A DNA stretch of 64,000 nt from Lachnospiraceae bacterium (GTDB lineage: Bacteria; Bacillota; Clostridia; Lachnospirales; Lachnospiraceae): NCBI GenBank assembly GCA_017449765.1, contig JAFTFE010000091.1, positions 1-64,000 on the forward strand, given 5' to 3'. The notes under the pieces were generated by a model, which had not been told where the DNA came from, made no database searches, and was given only the letters and a program-made list of their open reading frames with translations. The position numbers and the translations under genes are program-made. Every line of letters begins with the position of its first letter. The stretch's first letter is position 1. Positions 17,601 to 26,166 of this stretch are shown here, in pieces.

Positions 17601-18362
17601 TTATTGTTCACTCTCCATCTTATGTCTTTCCTTCTTCATGGCTCCTATAATTGTTTCTCTTGCCTCTATAGCCTGCTGCTTTGTCGCCGGTTCAACATCC
17701 TTTAAGGCATAATCTATGCCCATATTTTCATACTTTACTTTACCCATATCATGATAAGGAAGCACATCCAAAGCCTTAATATGTTTAAAATGTGCCAGGA
17801 ATGCGCCAAGACGCTCAAGATATTCCGGTACAAGAGTTATCCCCGGTACAACCACATGTCTTATCCAGATTTCCTTCTCCTGTTCATCAAGGAATTTCAA
17901 AAAATCAAATATATTATCACAAGGCTGGCTTGTAAGCTTTTTATGCTCCTCAGGGTCAATATGCTTTATATCAAGCATTATCAAATCTGTTGACTTCATA
18001 AGCCTTTCGTACTTAGCTAAAAGCTCAGGATTATTTCGTCTAAACATAATACCTGATGTATCAAGGCAGGTATGGATACCTTTTTCCTTAGCTTTCTCAA
18101 AAAGCTCTATAAGAAAATCAATCTGCACCAATGGCTCACCGCCTGTAACAGTGATGCCGCCTTTCTGATAGAATTCCTTATAACCATCATAGTCCTTAAG
18201 TATCTCATCAGGTGTCATCTTAGTTGCACCGACAGAATCCCATGTATCAGGATTGTGACAGTACAGACACCTCATTGGACATCCCTTTACAAACACCACA
18301 TATCTTGTTCCCGGTCCGTCAACCGTTCCAAATGTTTCTATTGAATGAATCAAACCTTCCAT
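17601..18362 (-). CDS. pflA: Pyruvate formate-lyase activating enzyme
   Basis: Radical SAM enzyme that abstracts hydrogen from the glycine of pyruvate formate-lyase. The 253-residue protein has the cluster motif CPMRCLYCHNPDTW (CX3CX2C) near residue 28 and the SAM-binding GGITVTGGEPL. The start is set at ATG 18362 because GAAGGAAGG lies nine bases upstream; a GTG three codons earlier is too close to that site. It follows the pfl gene group but a terminator lies between, and an extended -10 (TGTTATAAT near 18394-18402) suggests its own promoter. Confidence 0.95.
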   Translation of the reverse strand: MEGLIHSIETFGTVDGPGTRYVVFVKGCPMRCLYCHNPDTWDSVGATKMTPDEILKDYDGYKEFYQKGGITVTGGEPLVQIDFLIELFEKAKEKGIHTCLDTSGIMFRRNNPELLAKYERLMKSTDLIMLDIKHIDPEEHKKLTSQPCDNIFDFLKFLDEQEKEIWIRHVVVPGITLVPEYLERLGAFLAHFKHIKALDVLPYHDMGKVKYENMGIDYALKDVEPATKQQAIEARETIIGAMKKERHKMESEQ

Positions 18363-18433
18363 GATAGACACCCTTCCTTCTCATTTGCTTATTATTATAA
18401 CACATATCTGTAATATAATTCCACAAAAGAATA

Positions 18434-18460
18434 AAGAGGCTGACAACATGCCAGCCTCTT
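18434..18460 (-). terminator. Terminator of the pfl gene group
   Basis: Nine-base arms AAGAGGCTG and CAGCCTCTT, then TTTATTC on the minus strand, 20 nt past the stop of the glycyl-radical subunit gene. It closes the three-gene pfl unit before pflA. Confidence 0.85.
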
Positions 18461-18479
18461 TTAATATTATAGCCTATTA

Positions 18480-18719
18480 TTACATTGACTCATGGAATGT
18501 ACGTGAAATTACATCAGCCTGCTGCTCAGGAGTAAGCTTGATGAAGTTTACAGCGTATCCTGATACACGGATAGTAAGCTGTGGATAATTCTCAGGATGC
18601 TTCTGAGCATCAAGTAAAGTGTCTCTGTTATATACATTAACATTTAAGTGATATCCACCTTTTTCTACATATCCGTCTAACATATTTACTAAGTTATCAA
18701 TCTGCTGAGTACTTGCCAT
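18480..18719 (-). CDS. Stand-alone glycyl-radical domain of pyruvate formate-lyase (GrcA-like)
   Basis: A 79-residue protein equal to the C-terminal domain of pyruvate formate-lyase. It contains [33 protein letters not shown] and the radical loop RVSGYAVNF, with Gly54 as the residue that would carry the radical, and ends in ISRTFHESM. This is normally the last 75 residues of the 760-residue enzyme. Here the large subunit ends before it and this gene lies 275 nt downstream. It has its own strong site AAGGAGGATATAAAA. Its size and role recall GrcA (YfiD), which repairs oxygen-cut formate-lyase in enterobacteria, but here it appears to be the only glycine source for the adjacent large subunit. 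Confidence 0.9.
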   Translation of the reverse strand: MASTQQIDNLVNMLDGYVEKGGYHLNVNVYNRDTLLDAQKHPENYPQLTIRVSGYAVNFIKLTPEQQADVISRTFHESM

Positions 18720-18750
18720 TTTTATATCCTCCTTATTCATATTTTTATAA

Positions 18751-18966
18751 TTAGTTATTGTCTTCAAATGCATCGTCTATGCCATCGTGTAATGTAGGAA
18801 CATTACAGGCGAGATTGCCCTTTGCACAATCTATGCAGCCGAGTGTCTCAACCTCCTTGCCCTCCTGCTCAGGGTCATAGGACACATTGATGTGTCCATG
18901 ACCATCAGCAACCATACCGTCAAGCATTGCAACGATATCTTCGACATTATTTAAACCATTATCCAT
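18751..18966 (-). CDS. Cys-rich paralogue of the glycyl-radical domain N-terminal half
   Basis: A 71-residue acidic protein not matching any family I know. Residues 8-30 ([20 protein letters not shown]) align with residues 7-29 of the glycyl-radical subunit next door (MLDGxVxxGxxHxNV). After that it diverges: the glycine loop is replaced by [11 protein letters not shown], with Cys44, Cys47 and Cys54. It lies between the large and radical subunits, with gaps of 27 and 31 nt. The start is the ATG of MDNGLNN, since AAAAGGA sits nine bases ahead; an ATG three codons earlier directly abuts that site. It may dock to the same groove as the radical domain and act as a cap, redox sensor or metal-binding regulator; this is inference. 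Confidence 0.75.
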   Translation of the reverse strand: MDNGLNNVEDIVAMLDGMVADGHGHINVSYDPEQEGKEVETLGCIDCAKGNLACNVPTLHDGIDDAFEDNN

Positions 18967-18993
18967 TAAACTCATTCCTTTTAAGCGTTAATC

Positions 18994-21057
18994 TTACTTA
19001 CTAAGGTCAACTTCAAGGTCACCGGCGAATACCTGATCTTCCTTACCAAGAGCTCCAGGGATGATTGAGAAGGTATTTGAGATACCATCCTGTGAATCCA
19101 TATATGGAAGCTTAGCAACTGAAGAAAGTGATGCTACTGCACCGTGAGTATCTCTCTTGTGCATTGGGTTAGCACCAGGAGCAAATGGCTCGCCATGCTT
19201 TCTACCACAAGGAGTATCACCTGTATTCTTACCGTAAGTTACGTTTGAAGTGATTGTAAGGATTGACATTGTTGGGAAGCCGTTTCTGTATACATGATGC
19301 TTTCTTAACTTATGCATAAATGTTGAAACAAGGCTTGCAGCAATCTGGTCAACTCTGTCATCATTGTTACCGTATTTAGGGAAATCACCCTCTGTCTCAT
19401 AGCTGGTTACAATTCCCTGCTCATTTCTGATACACTTAACCTTAGCATACTTGATAGCTGAAAGTGAGTCAGCTACAACTGAAAGTCCTGCAAGACCGGT
19501 TGCGAAGAATCTCTTAACATCTCTGTCATGAAGTGCCATCTGGATTCTCTCATAAGCGTACTTATCATGCATGTAATGGATGATATTAAGTGCACTTACA
19601 TAAACCTTAGCTAGCCATTCCATCATATCATCAAACTTCTCCATAACCTCATCATAATCAAGGTACTCTGAAGTTACAGGTCTGTACTTAGGTCCAACCT
19701 GAACGCCTGTGCACTCATCTACACCACCGTTGATAGCGTAGAGTAAGCACTTAGCAAGGTTAGCTCTTGCTCCGAAGAACTGCATATCTTTACCGATTCT
19801 CATTGAAGATACACAACAAGCTATACCATAATCATCGCCGTGAACAGGTCTCATTAAGTCATCATTCTCATACTGAATTGATGAAGACTTGATAGACATC
19901 TTAGCACAATACTGCTTCCAGTTAATAGGAAGTCTTGTTGACCAGAGAACTGTTAAGTTAGGCTCCGGTGAAGTTCCTAAGTTATCAAGTGTATTAAGAT
20001 AACGGAAGCTCATCTTAGTAACAAGTGTACGTCCGTCAACGCCCATACCGCCAAGTGACTCAGTAACCCATACAGGATCACCGGCAAAGATTGAATTATA
20101 CTCAGGTGTTCTTGCGAACTTAACGCATCTTAACTTCATAATGAAGTGATCTACGAACTCCTGAATCTGCTCCTCAGTAAATGTACCATTCTTAAGGTCT
20201 CTCTCTGCGTAAATATCAAGGAAAGTAGAAGTACGTCCGAGTGACATTGCTGCACCGTTCTGCTCCTTAACTGCTCCAAGATAACCGAAGTATAAGAACT
20301 GAATAGCTTCCTGAACATTCTTAGCAGGCTTTGAAATATCAATGCCATAGAATGAAGCCATCTTCTTTAACTCCTGTAATGCACGAATCTGCTCTGAGAT
20401 CTCTTCCTTACCTCTTATAACGTCATCAGTATATACAGTACCAAATGATTCCTTCTGAATCTTCTTGTCTTCAATAAGGAAATCTATACCGTAGAGAGCA
20501 ACTCTTCTGTAATCACCGATGATACGTCCACGTCCGTAAGCATCAGGAAGTCCGGTAATGATGTGGTTTGAACGACATCTTCTGATTTCATCATCATATA
20601 CATCAAATACACCTGCATTGTGAGTCTTTCTGTGAGTAGTGAAGAACTCAACTATCTCAGGATCTACCTTATATCCATTGTCCTCGCATGCCTTCATAGC
20701 CATACGAATACCGCCGTATACATTCATACCTCTCTTGAAAGGTGCATCTGTCTGGAAACCTACGATTGTCTCCTTACTCTTATCTAAGTAACCTGCCTGA
20801 TGTGAAGTAAGAGTAGATACAACCTTAGTATCCATATCTAAAACTCCACCTGCTTCTCTCTCCTTCTTTGAAAGATCAAGAACCATCTGCCATAAATCCT
20901 TAGTATTCTGTGTAGGACCTGCAAGGAAGGTATCATCACCCTCATATGGAGTATAATTTCTCTGAATGAAATCTCTAACCTCAACCTCTTTCTGCCACTT
21001 TCCGCCTACGAATCCATCCCAGCTGTCAGTCTCAAGTGCATTCATTTTCAATAACAT
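18994..21057 (-). CDS. pflB: Pyruvate formate-lyase large subunit lacking the glycyl-radical domain
   Basis: Converts pyruvate and CoA to acetyl-CoA and formate. The 687-residue protein covers the barrel of the enzyme. The catalytic pair Cys414-Cys415 is in [11 protein letters not shown], and [17 protein letters not shown] and [19 protein letters not shown] are present. It stops after [24 protein letters not shown], exactly where the E. coli-type enzyme runs on into its glycine-loop domain. The stop (TAA) is followed by new ribosome sites and two small genes, the second supplying the loop. The frame is clean, so a sequencing error is unlikely. The start has AAGGAGG ten bases ahead. Confidence 0.93.
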   Translation of the reverse strand: MLLKMNALETDSWDGFVGGKWQKEVEVRDFIQRNYTPYEGDDTFLAGPTQNTKDLWQMVLDLSKKEREAGGVLDMDTKVVSTLTSHQAGYLDKSKETIVGFQTDAPFKRGMNVYGGIRMAMKACEDNGYKVDPEIVEFFTTHRKTHNAGVFDVYDDEIRRCRSNHIITGLPDAYGRGRIIGDYRRVALYGIDFLIEDKKIQKESFGTVYTDDVIRGKEEISEQIRALQELKKMASFYGIDISKPAKNVQEAIQFLYFGYLGAVKEQNGAAMSLGRTSTFLDIYAERDLKNGTFTEEQIQEFVDHFIMKLRCVKFARTPEYNSIFAGDPVWVTESLGGMGVDGRTLVTKMSFRYLNTLDNLGTSPEPNLTVLWSTRLPINWKQYCAKMSIKSSSIQYENDDLMRPVHGDDYGIACCVSSMRIGKDMQFFGARANLAKCLLYAINGGVDECTGVQVGPKYRPVTSEYLDYDEVMEKFDDMMEWLAKVYVSALNIIHYMHDKYAYERIQMALHDRDVKRFFATGLAGLSVVADSLSAIKYAKVKCIRNEQGIVTSYETEGDFPKYGNNDDRVDQIAASLVSTFMHKLRKHHVYRNGFPTMSILTITSNVTYGKNTGDTPCGRKHGEPFAPGANPMHKRDTHGAVASLSSVAKLPYMDSQDGISNTFSIIPGALGKEDQVFAGDLEVDLSK

Positions 21058-21122
21058 CTTTTTGTCTTCCTCCTTTTATTTTTCTCCGTTCTACCAGAAT
21101 TTTTTTGCTTGTAATTCAAAAA

Positions 21123-21242
21123 TTGTATACACGCTCAAATTCTGATGATGTCTACATTATACGGTTTTCGTGTATACACGTCAATGTCAAAAAATGAATT
21201 TATTGTACTTTTTTTAATACATAAATTGTATACATGTATACA
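21123..21242 (-). promoter_or_regulatory. pfl promoter with three TGTATACA operator-like palindromes
   Basis: On the minus strand TTGACG (21184-21179) and TATAAT (21161-21156) are 17 bases apart. The perfect palindrome CGTGTATACACG (21169-21180) overlaps the spacer and -35. Further TGTATACA sites lie downstream of the start point (21124-21131) and upstream as a perfect 16-base double palindrome TGTATACATGTATACA (21227-21242). The arrangement suggests a dimeric repressor, perhaps of GntR type, acting on pfl. The regulator is not identifiable here. Confidence 0.75.
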
Positions 21243-21300
21243 TTATGAAAAAATAACAATTTTTTTGTATTTTAATTTTTATTTATGGATAACATTTCAA

Positions 21301-21330
21301 TAGACATATATAATTAAGGTATGTTATACT
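21301..21330 (+). promoter_or_regulatory. Promoter of the DUF1858/BI-1/tkt unit
   Basis: TAGACA (21301-21306) and TATACT (21325-21330), 18 bases apart, with an extended -10 TGT in front. It reads to the right, away from pfl, 70 bases ahead of the first start codon. Confidence 0.6.
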
Positions 21331-21399
21331 TATCATTGTTTTAAAAGAATTATAATGAAAGATAAGTCATATTAATTAACGAGGAGGAAAAGAAAAACT

Positions 21400-21633
21400 A
21401 TGGCTGCACAGATAAATAAAGATATGCTCATACACGAGCTTATAGAGATTGACCCGGGTAATGCCGCAATCCTTATGGCATCAGGCATGCATTGCGTAGG
21501 CTGTCCCGCTTCCGCTATGGAGTCACTTGAGGAGGCATGCATGGTACACGGTATGGATGTCGATGAAGTAATAGATGCTATTACGGAATATCTTGACAGA
21601 AAAAATGCTGCAAAAGAAACTGAAGAAGTTTAA
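21400..21633 (+). CDS. DUF1858 (hybrid-cluster-associated disulfide) protein
   Basis: A 77-residue helical protein with the motif GMHCVGCPAS (Cys32 and Cys35), the redox-type CXXC of the DUF1858 family often found with hybrid cluster protein or anaerobic redox genes. A long site GAGGAGG precedes the ATG. It is divergent from pfl and heads a run into the BI-1-like gene and tkt. The role is unknown; a redox-linked sensing or binding job is plausible. Confidence 0.85.
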   Translation: MAAQINKDMLIHELIEIDPGNAAILMASGMHCVGCPASAMESLEEACMVHGMDVDEVIDAITEYLDRKNAAKETEEV

Positions 21634-21653
21634 TTATTTATGGAGGTGTTATT

Positions 21654-22571
21654 ATGCAACTAAAGAACGATAACCAAAACAACGGTTACAACGGTTACAA
21701 TAATTATTACGAACAAAACAATATGAATTATAATAATCAAAACGGTTATAATCAGAGCTTCAATCAGAATTATAATCAGAACGGTTACAATACTTACAAC
21801 CAGAATCAGAATTATTATAATAATTATAACGCTTACAATCAAGCTAATCAGGCATTTAATATGGGCAACGCTTACATGGCTTCAAATAACGGCAGTTATG
21901 CACAGGCAGGTTCATATTCAAATGCGGAGAGAATCTCAGACTCCAAGTTCAATCTTATACTCGGTGGATGCTTGTTCTGGGGATTTTTGATAAACTGCGT
22001 ACTATGTTCAATATTTGCAGATTCTATAATTGATTTTGCTTTGACCAGCGGTGTATTCTTCTTCATATTTTATTTTGTACTTGTAATAGTCGGTAACGTT
22101 ATGGTCAATAAATCAGACAATCCTGTCGTAAGCTTTATAGGGTACAATCTCATTGTTATACCTATCGGTATGGTAATTTCAATAGTCCTTTCGGCATATG
22201 TTGCAGAAGGATATTCAAGTATTGTTCCGGTTGCCTTTGGTATTACTGCTGCAGTTACACTGGGTATGATGCTTCTTAGTTCATTTTTCCCTAAATTCTT
22301 TGCAAGCAGCACAATGGGTAAGACACTTCTTGTTACACTTTTACTTACGATAGTTATTGAGCTTATAATGATGTTCGCAGGAGCAGACCTTGCAATCATC
22401 GATTATTTAGTAGTTTTGATTTTCTGCGGATATATCGGATACGACTGGGCAAGAGCCAATCAGGGCGAAAAAACAGTTGACAAAGCAGTTGACGCCGCTG
22501 CAATGCTTTATGTAGATATAGCTAACCTGTTCTTAAGAATAATGAGAATTCTTGCAAGAGCAAGACGCTAA
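21654..22571 (+). CDS. BI-1-like membrane protein with Asn/Tyr/Gln-rich tail
   Basis: A 305-residue protein. Residues 1-75 are very rich in Asn, Tyr and Gln (repeated YNNYN and NQN units), with almost no charged or large hydrophobic residues. The rest has about seven membrane helices and ends in DAAAMLYVDIANLFLRIMRIL, which matches the C-terminal signature of Bax-inhibitor-1/YccA proteins (ALxLYLDxxNLFLxLLR). That family leaks protons or calcium in some members. The GYIGYDWARA loop before the final helix fits too. The tail is unusual for the family. The gene is 20 nt past the DUF1858 gene and 24 nt before tkt. Confidence 0.7.
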   Translation: MQLKNDNQNNGYNGYNNYYEQNNMNYNNQNGYNQSFNQNYNQNGYNTYNQNQNYYNNYNAYNQANQAFNMGNAYMASNNGSYAQAGSYSNAERISDSKFNLILGGCLFWGFLINCVLCSIFADSIIDFALTSGVFFFIFYFVLVIVGNVMVNKSDNPVVSFIGYNLIVIPIGMVISIVLSAYVAEGYSSIVPVAFGITAAVTLGMMLLSSFFPKFFASSTMGKTLLVTLLLTIVIELIMMFAGADLAIIDYLVVLIFCGYIGYDWARANQGEKTVDKAVDAAAMLYVDIANLFLRIMRILARARR

Positions 22572-22595
22572 TCGGATAAATAAGGAGAAAACACA

Positions 22596-24584
22596 ATGAG
22601 TAATATCGACATAAAATCAGTAAACTCAATAAGAGTTCTTGCAGCAGATGCAATTCAAAAAGCAAAATCAGGTCATCCGGGGCTTCCTCTTGGAGCAGCT
22701 CCGGCTGCTTATGAACTTTGGGCTAAGCATATGAGACATAATCCTGCCAATCCCAACTGGGAGAACAGGGACAGATTTATACTATCGGGAGGACACGGCT
22801 CCGCACTGCTTTATTCTCTCTTACATTTCTTCGGATACGGAATTACTATAGATGATATGAAAAACTTCAGACAGCTCGGTTCCAAGACTCCCGGACATCC
22901 GGAATACGGACATACTATAGGTGTTGAAGCAACTACCGGTCCGCTTGGCGCAGGAATGGCTATGGCTGTTGGTATGGCTATGGCAGAAAATCATCTTGCT
23001 GCTGTCTTTAATAAGGAAGGTTATCCTGTGGTTGACCATTATACATACGTATTAGGCGGAGACGGATGCATGATGGAAGGTATATCCTACGAAGCATTCT
23101 CATTGGCAGGTACTCTGGGACTTGAGAAGCTTATCGTATTATATGATTCAAATAATATTTCCATAGAAGGAGATACAAATATTGCATTCAGAGAAAATGT
23201 ACGGGCAAGATTTGAAGCCTTCGGTTTTCATACGCAATTAGTTGAAGACGGAAATGATCTCGATGCAATAGGAGCTGCTATAGAAGCAGCTAAGGCAGAG
23301 AAAGGCCGTCCATCTATGATAGAGATTAAAACCAAAATCGGTGCCGGATGTCCTGCAAAGGAAGGTAAAGCATCGGCTCACGGAGAGCCTTTGGGAGAAG
23401 AAAATGTGGTTGCTTTAAGAGCCAACCTCGGCATTGAAGATAAAGGCGCATTTGTCTTACCTGATGATGTATATGATAACTTTGCTTCTATAGCCAAATC
23501 CAATGCTTCTTACGAGGAAGAATGGAATAAATTATTCGCAAGCTATTGCGATAAGTATCCTGATATGAAGGAGTTATGGGATACTTATCATAATTCGGAT
23601 AACGCTAAGTGTCTTTATGACCTTGAAGAATTCTGGAACACATGCGATAAGCCTGAGGCAACAAGAAATGTATCAGGTAAACTTATTAATATAATTAAAG
23701 ATATAGTGCCGAATATGTTCGGAGGTGCCGCTGATCTTGCACCTTCCACAAAGACATATATGAATAATGAAGGAGATTATTCCAAGGAAAATCCTCTCGG
23801 TAAAAATATTCATTTCGGTATAAGAGAGATAGCTATGGCAGCTATAGGCAACGGTATTGCACTTCACGGAGGTTTAAGGCCTTATGTTTCAACCTTCTTT
23901 GTATTTAGCGACTATGTTAAACCTATGGCAAGACTTTCCGCACTCATGAGAGTACCGCTTACTTATGTATTAACACACGACAGTATAGGTGTCGGTGAGG
24001 ACGGTCCAACACATGAACCTATAGAGCAGCTTGCCATGTTAAGAGCATTACCTGACTTCTATGTATTCCGTCCGGCAGACGCAACGGAATGTGCAGCAGC
24101 ATGGTATTATGCACTCAACAAAAAAGACGCACCTACTGCCCTTGTATTATCAAGACAGAATCTGCCTCAGCTTGACGGCAGCAGTCAGGAAGCATTAAAG
24201 GGTGGATATATAATAGCAGACTCAGACAAAGATATACCTGATGCAATTATTATTGCAACAGGTTCTGAGGTTTCACTTGCCATAGAAGCAAAAGCCAGAC
24301 TTATTGAAGACGGTATTGATGTGAGAGTCGTTAGTATGCCTTCCATGGACATATATGAAGACCAGCCTGAAGAATATAAGGAGCAAATACTTCCTAAAGC
24401 TGTTACAGCAAGAGTCGGCGTCGAAGCCTTAAGCGAATTCGGTTGGGGCAGATACATTGGTATAAACGGCAGATTTGTCGGAATGAAATCCTTCGGAGCA
24501 TCAGCGCCGGGCGGACAACTGTTTGAACACTTCGGAATAACAACCGATGCAGTAGTAAATGCCGTAAAAGAAGTTACCGAATAA
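22596..24584 (+). CDS. tkt: Transketolase
   Basis: Thiamine-diphosphate enzyme of the pentose phosphate path. The 662 residues match the family. Seen in order: [25 protein letters not shown], the TPP motif [18 protein letters not shown]...YDSN, the AAADLAPST region and [14 protein letters not shown] loop ([13 protein letters not shown]), and [19 protein letters not shown]. It is last in the run from the DUF1858 gene, with 24 nt to the BI-1-like gene. Confidence 0.96.
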   Translation: MSNIDIKSVNSIRVLAADAIQKAKSGHPGLPLGAAPAAYELWAKHMRHNPANPNWENRDRFILSGGHGSALLYSLLHFFGYGITIDDMKNFRQLGSKTPGHPEYGHTIGVEATTGPLGAGMAMAVGMAMAENHLAAVFNKEGYPVVDHYTYVLGGDGCMMEGISYEAFSLAGTLGLEKLIVLYDSNNISIEGDTNIAFRENVRARFEAFGFHTQLVEDGNDLDAIGAAIEAAKAEKGRPSMIEIKTKIGAGCPAKEGKASAHGEPLGEENVVALRANLGIEDKGAFVLPDDVYDNFASIAKSNASYEEEWNKLFASYCDKYPDMKELWDTYHNSDNAKCLYDLEEFWNTCDKPEATRNVSGKLINIIKDIVPNMFGGAADLAPSTKTYMNNEGDYSKENPLGKNIHFGIREIAMAAIGNGIALHGGLRPYVSTFFVFSDYVKPMARLSALMRVPLTYVLTHDSIGVGEDGPTHEPIEQLAMLRALPDFYVFRPADATECAAAWYYALNKKDAPTALVLSRQNLPQLDGSSQEALKGGYIIADSDKDIPDAIIIATGSEVSLAIEAKARLIEDGIDVRVVSMPSMDIYEDQPEEYKEQILPKAVTARVGVEALSEFGWGRYIGINGRFVGMKSFGASAPGGQLFEHFGITTDAVVNAVKEVTE

Positions 24585-24695
24585 ACCGAAAGGTAAAAAT
24601 GATAGAAAAAACTTCTTGATATATGTATAAAAATGATTTAAAATATAATTAGCTTAATAAATATCAAACAATCATTATAAAAGGAGGATACATAT

Positions 24696-24866
24696 ATGGC
24701 ATACGTAATCGGTGATGGTTGTGTAAGCTGTGGTGCTTGTGCAGGCGTTTGCCCTGTAGGTGCTATCAGCGAAGGCGATGGAAAGTTTGAAATTGATCCT
24801 GATACTTGTATCTCATGTGGTGCATGTGCAGGCACTTGTCCAACAGGTGTTATTTCAGAGGGTTAA
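24696..24866 (+). CDS. 2[4Fe-4S] ferredoxin
   Basis: A 56-residue clostridial-type ferredoxin: two cluster motifs CVSCGACAGVCPVGA and CISCGACAGTCPTGV, spaced as in the 55-residue Clostridium proteins. It would carry electrons for pyruvate oxidation or [FeFe] hydrogenase. The ATG has AAAGGAGG upstream. A terminator follows. Confidence 0.97.
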   Translation: MAYVIGDGCVSCGACAGVCPVGAISEGDGKFEIDPDTCISCGACAGTCPTGVISEG

Positions 24867-24893
24867 TTTTAGTACATAACCTATAATTCAGAG

Positions 24894-24925
24894 AAAGGGA
24901 GTTCAATTAAGAACTCCCTTTTTCA
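24894..24925 (+). terminator. Terminator after ferredoxin
   Basis: Eleven-base arms AAAGGGAGTTC and GAACTCCCTTT around a six-base loop, with the T run continuing to 24923. It follows the ferredoxin stop by 27 nt. Confidence 0.9.
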
Positions 24926-25336
24926 TTAGTGTTTTATAATGCAATATGAAATTATAATATACCTTTTTATAACACCTGCTTTCATTACCATCATTTATAA
25001 ACCATAAGGTTTTGTGATATATTTTATTTATTAATTATAAATGATGTGTTATTGTACAAATAAAGAAAAAGTACATTTTTATTAATTTATCTCATATATT
25101 ATTAATGGGTAAATATAGATATTTTTCAGGAAAATGGGTAGGATTAATTTGACTTTTCCTCACATTTGTATATAATAATATACTACAAAAAAATATTTAT
25201 TGCAACCAATTACCTTAAAAATGAAAAAATTCCAATAAAAAAATCTTTACACGGTAAAAATTTGTGATAAACTATTAATAATTAAGTTTAATATACTGTG
25301 CCTATTGTAATAATAATTTAAAGCGGGGTGACAAGT
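24926..25336 (+). promoter_or_regulatory. AT-rich gap with mecA promoter
   Basis: No gene is seen in this 410-base AT-rich gap. Near its end, TTTACA (25246-25251) and TAAACT (25268-25273), 16 bases apart and with an extended -10 TGA, would drive mecA. A second possible promoter (TTGACT near 25149, TATAAT about 16 bases on) lies 100 bases further upstream. Confidence 0.5.
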
Positions 25337-26107
25337 ATGAAAATAGAAAGATTAAGCGAAAACCAAATACGGTGTACTCTATATAAATCAGACCTTGCCG
25401 ACAAGGAAATGCTTCTAACCGAGTTAGCTTACGGTACTGACAAAGCTAAGGAGCTTTTCAAAGAAATGATGGAACAGGCATCAGATGAATTAGGCTTTGA
25501 GGTAGATAATATTCCACTTATGATTGAAGCTATTCCGGTTTCACCGGAATGTCTGATATTGATAGTTACTAAGGTTGAAGATCCGGAAGAACTTGATACA
25601 AGATTTTCAAGATTTACACAGCCTTTATTAGATGAAGAAGATGACACTGATAATGGCGATGAAATTGAAACAGTTTTTGATCATAATGATAACACAAGTA
25701 CAGATTCACTTATAGAAGCATTGGGAAATCTGGCAGAGAACCTAAGCGCTTTAGGCGGCAGCAGAATGTCCAAGAAGACAAAAAATGCTGTTAAGAAGCT
25801 TGATAGCGGTAAGGATATCTTCAGAATATACGCATTTAAGACTTTGGACGAAGTAATACTTTCCTCCAAGCTTATCAAAGATGTGTATGTAAGCCACAAC
25901 TCCCTTTATAAGAATCCTCAGGACAGCAGATTTTACCTATATCTTACCAAGAACAAAAATAACGATGGTGAATTCACACGAATCTGTAATATCGTAAGTG
26001 AGTATGGCACAAGAATAAAATCAACCTATGCTACTCCTAATTATATGGATGAGCATTTTAAGGTAATCATAGAAACAGATGCTGTTCAGAAATTAGCCGA
26101 AATATAA
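25337..26107 (+). CDS. mecA: Adaptor protein MecA
   Basis: Adaptor that delivers substrates to the ClpC protease; in bacilli it controls competence and sporulation factors. The 256-residue protein starts MKIERLSENQIRCTL, the MecA N-terminal domain, then has an acidic Asp/Glu linker (about residues 95-130) and the C-terminal ClpC-binding domain with YAFKTLDEVI and the LTEYG-like end. The start uses GGGGTG six bases upstream. It is a single gene with a two-way terminator behind it. Confidence 0.9.
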   Translation: MKIERLSENQIRCTLYKSDLADKEMLLTELAYGTDKAKELFKEMMEQASDELGFEVDNIPLMIEAIPVSPECLILIVTKVEDPEELDTRFSRFTQPLLDEEDDTDNGDEIETVFDHNDNTSTDSLIEALGNLAENLSALGGSRMSKKTKNAVKKLDSGKDIFRIYAFKTLDEVILSSKLIKDVYVSHNSLYKNPQDSRFYLYLTKNKNNDGEFTRICNIVSEYGTRIKSTYATPNYMDEHFKVIIETDAVQKLAEI

Positions 26108-26122
26108 TATTGCATATGAAAA

Positions 26123-26165
26123 CAAAAATCCTCTAAATGTCATAAAATGATATTTAGAGGATTTT
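26123..26165. terminator. Two-way terminator between mecA and glycosyltransferase
   Basis: Fifteen-base perfect arms AAAAATCCTCTAAAT and ATTTAGAGGATTTTT around a 13-base loop. It has A and T runs at both ends and lies between two convergent genes. Confidence 0.9.
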
Positions 26166-26166
26166 T

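Noticed and set aside
18994..18996. Sequencing error splitting formate-lyase
   Set aside because: The gap holds a separate small gene with its own ribosome site and the radical gene has a strong AAGGAGG, so a single error cannot restore one frame.
20151..20348. Minus-strand frame within the formate-lyase gene
   Set aside because: It is a different frame of the same strand inside a highly conserved gene, with no ribosome site.
21660..21842. Ile/Val-rich minus-strand frame
   Set aside because: It is the antisense of the Asn/Tyr/Gln tail of the BI-1-like gene; base bias alone explains it.
22596..24584. Dihydroxyacetone synthase or split transketolase
   Set aside because: The gene is a single full-length 662-residue transketolase with the usual motifs.
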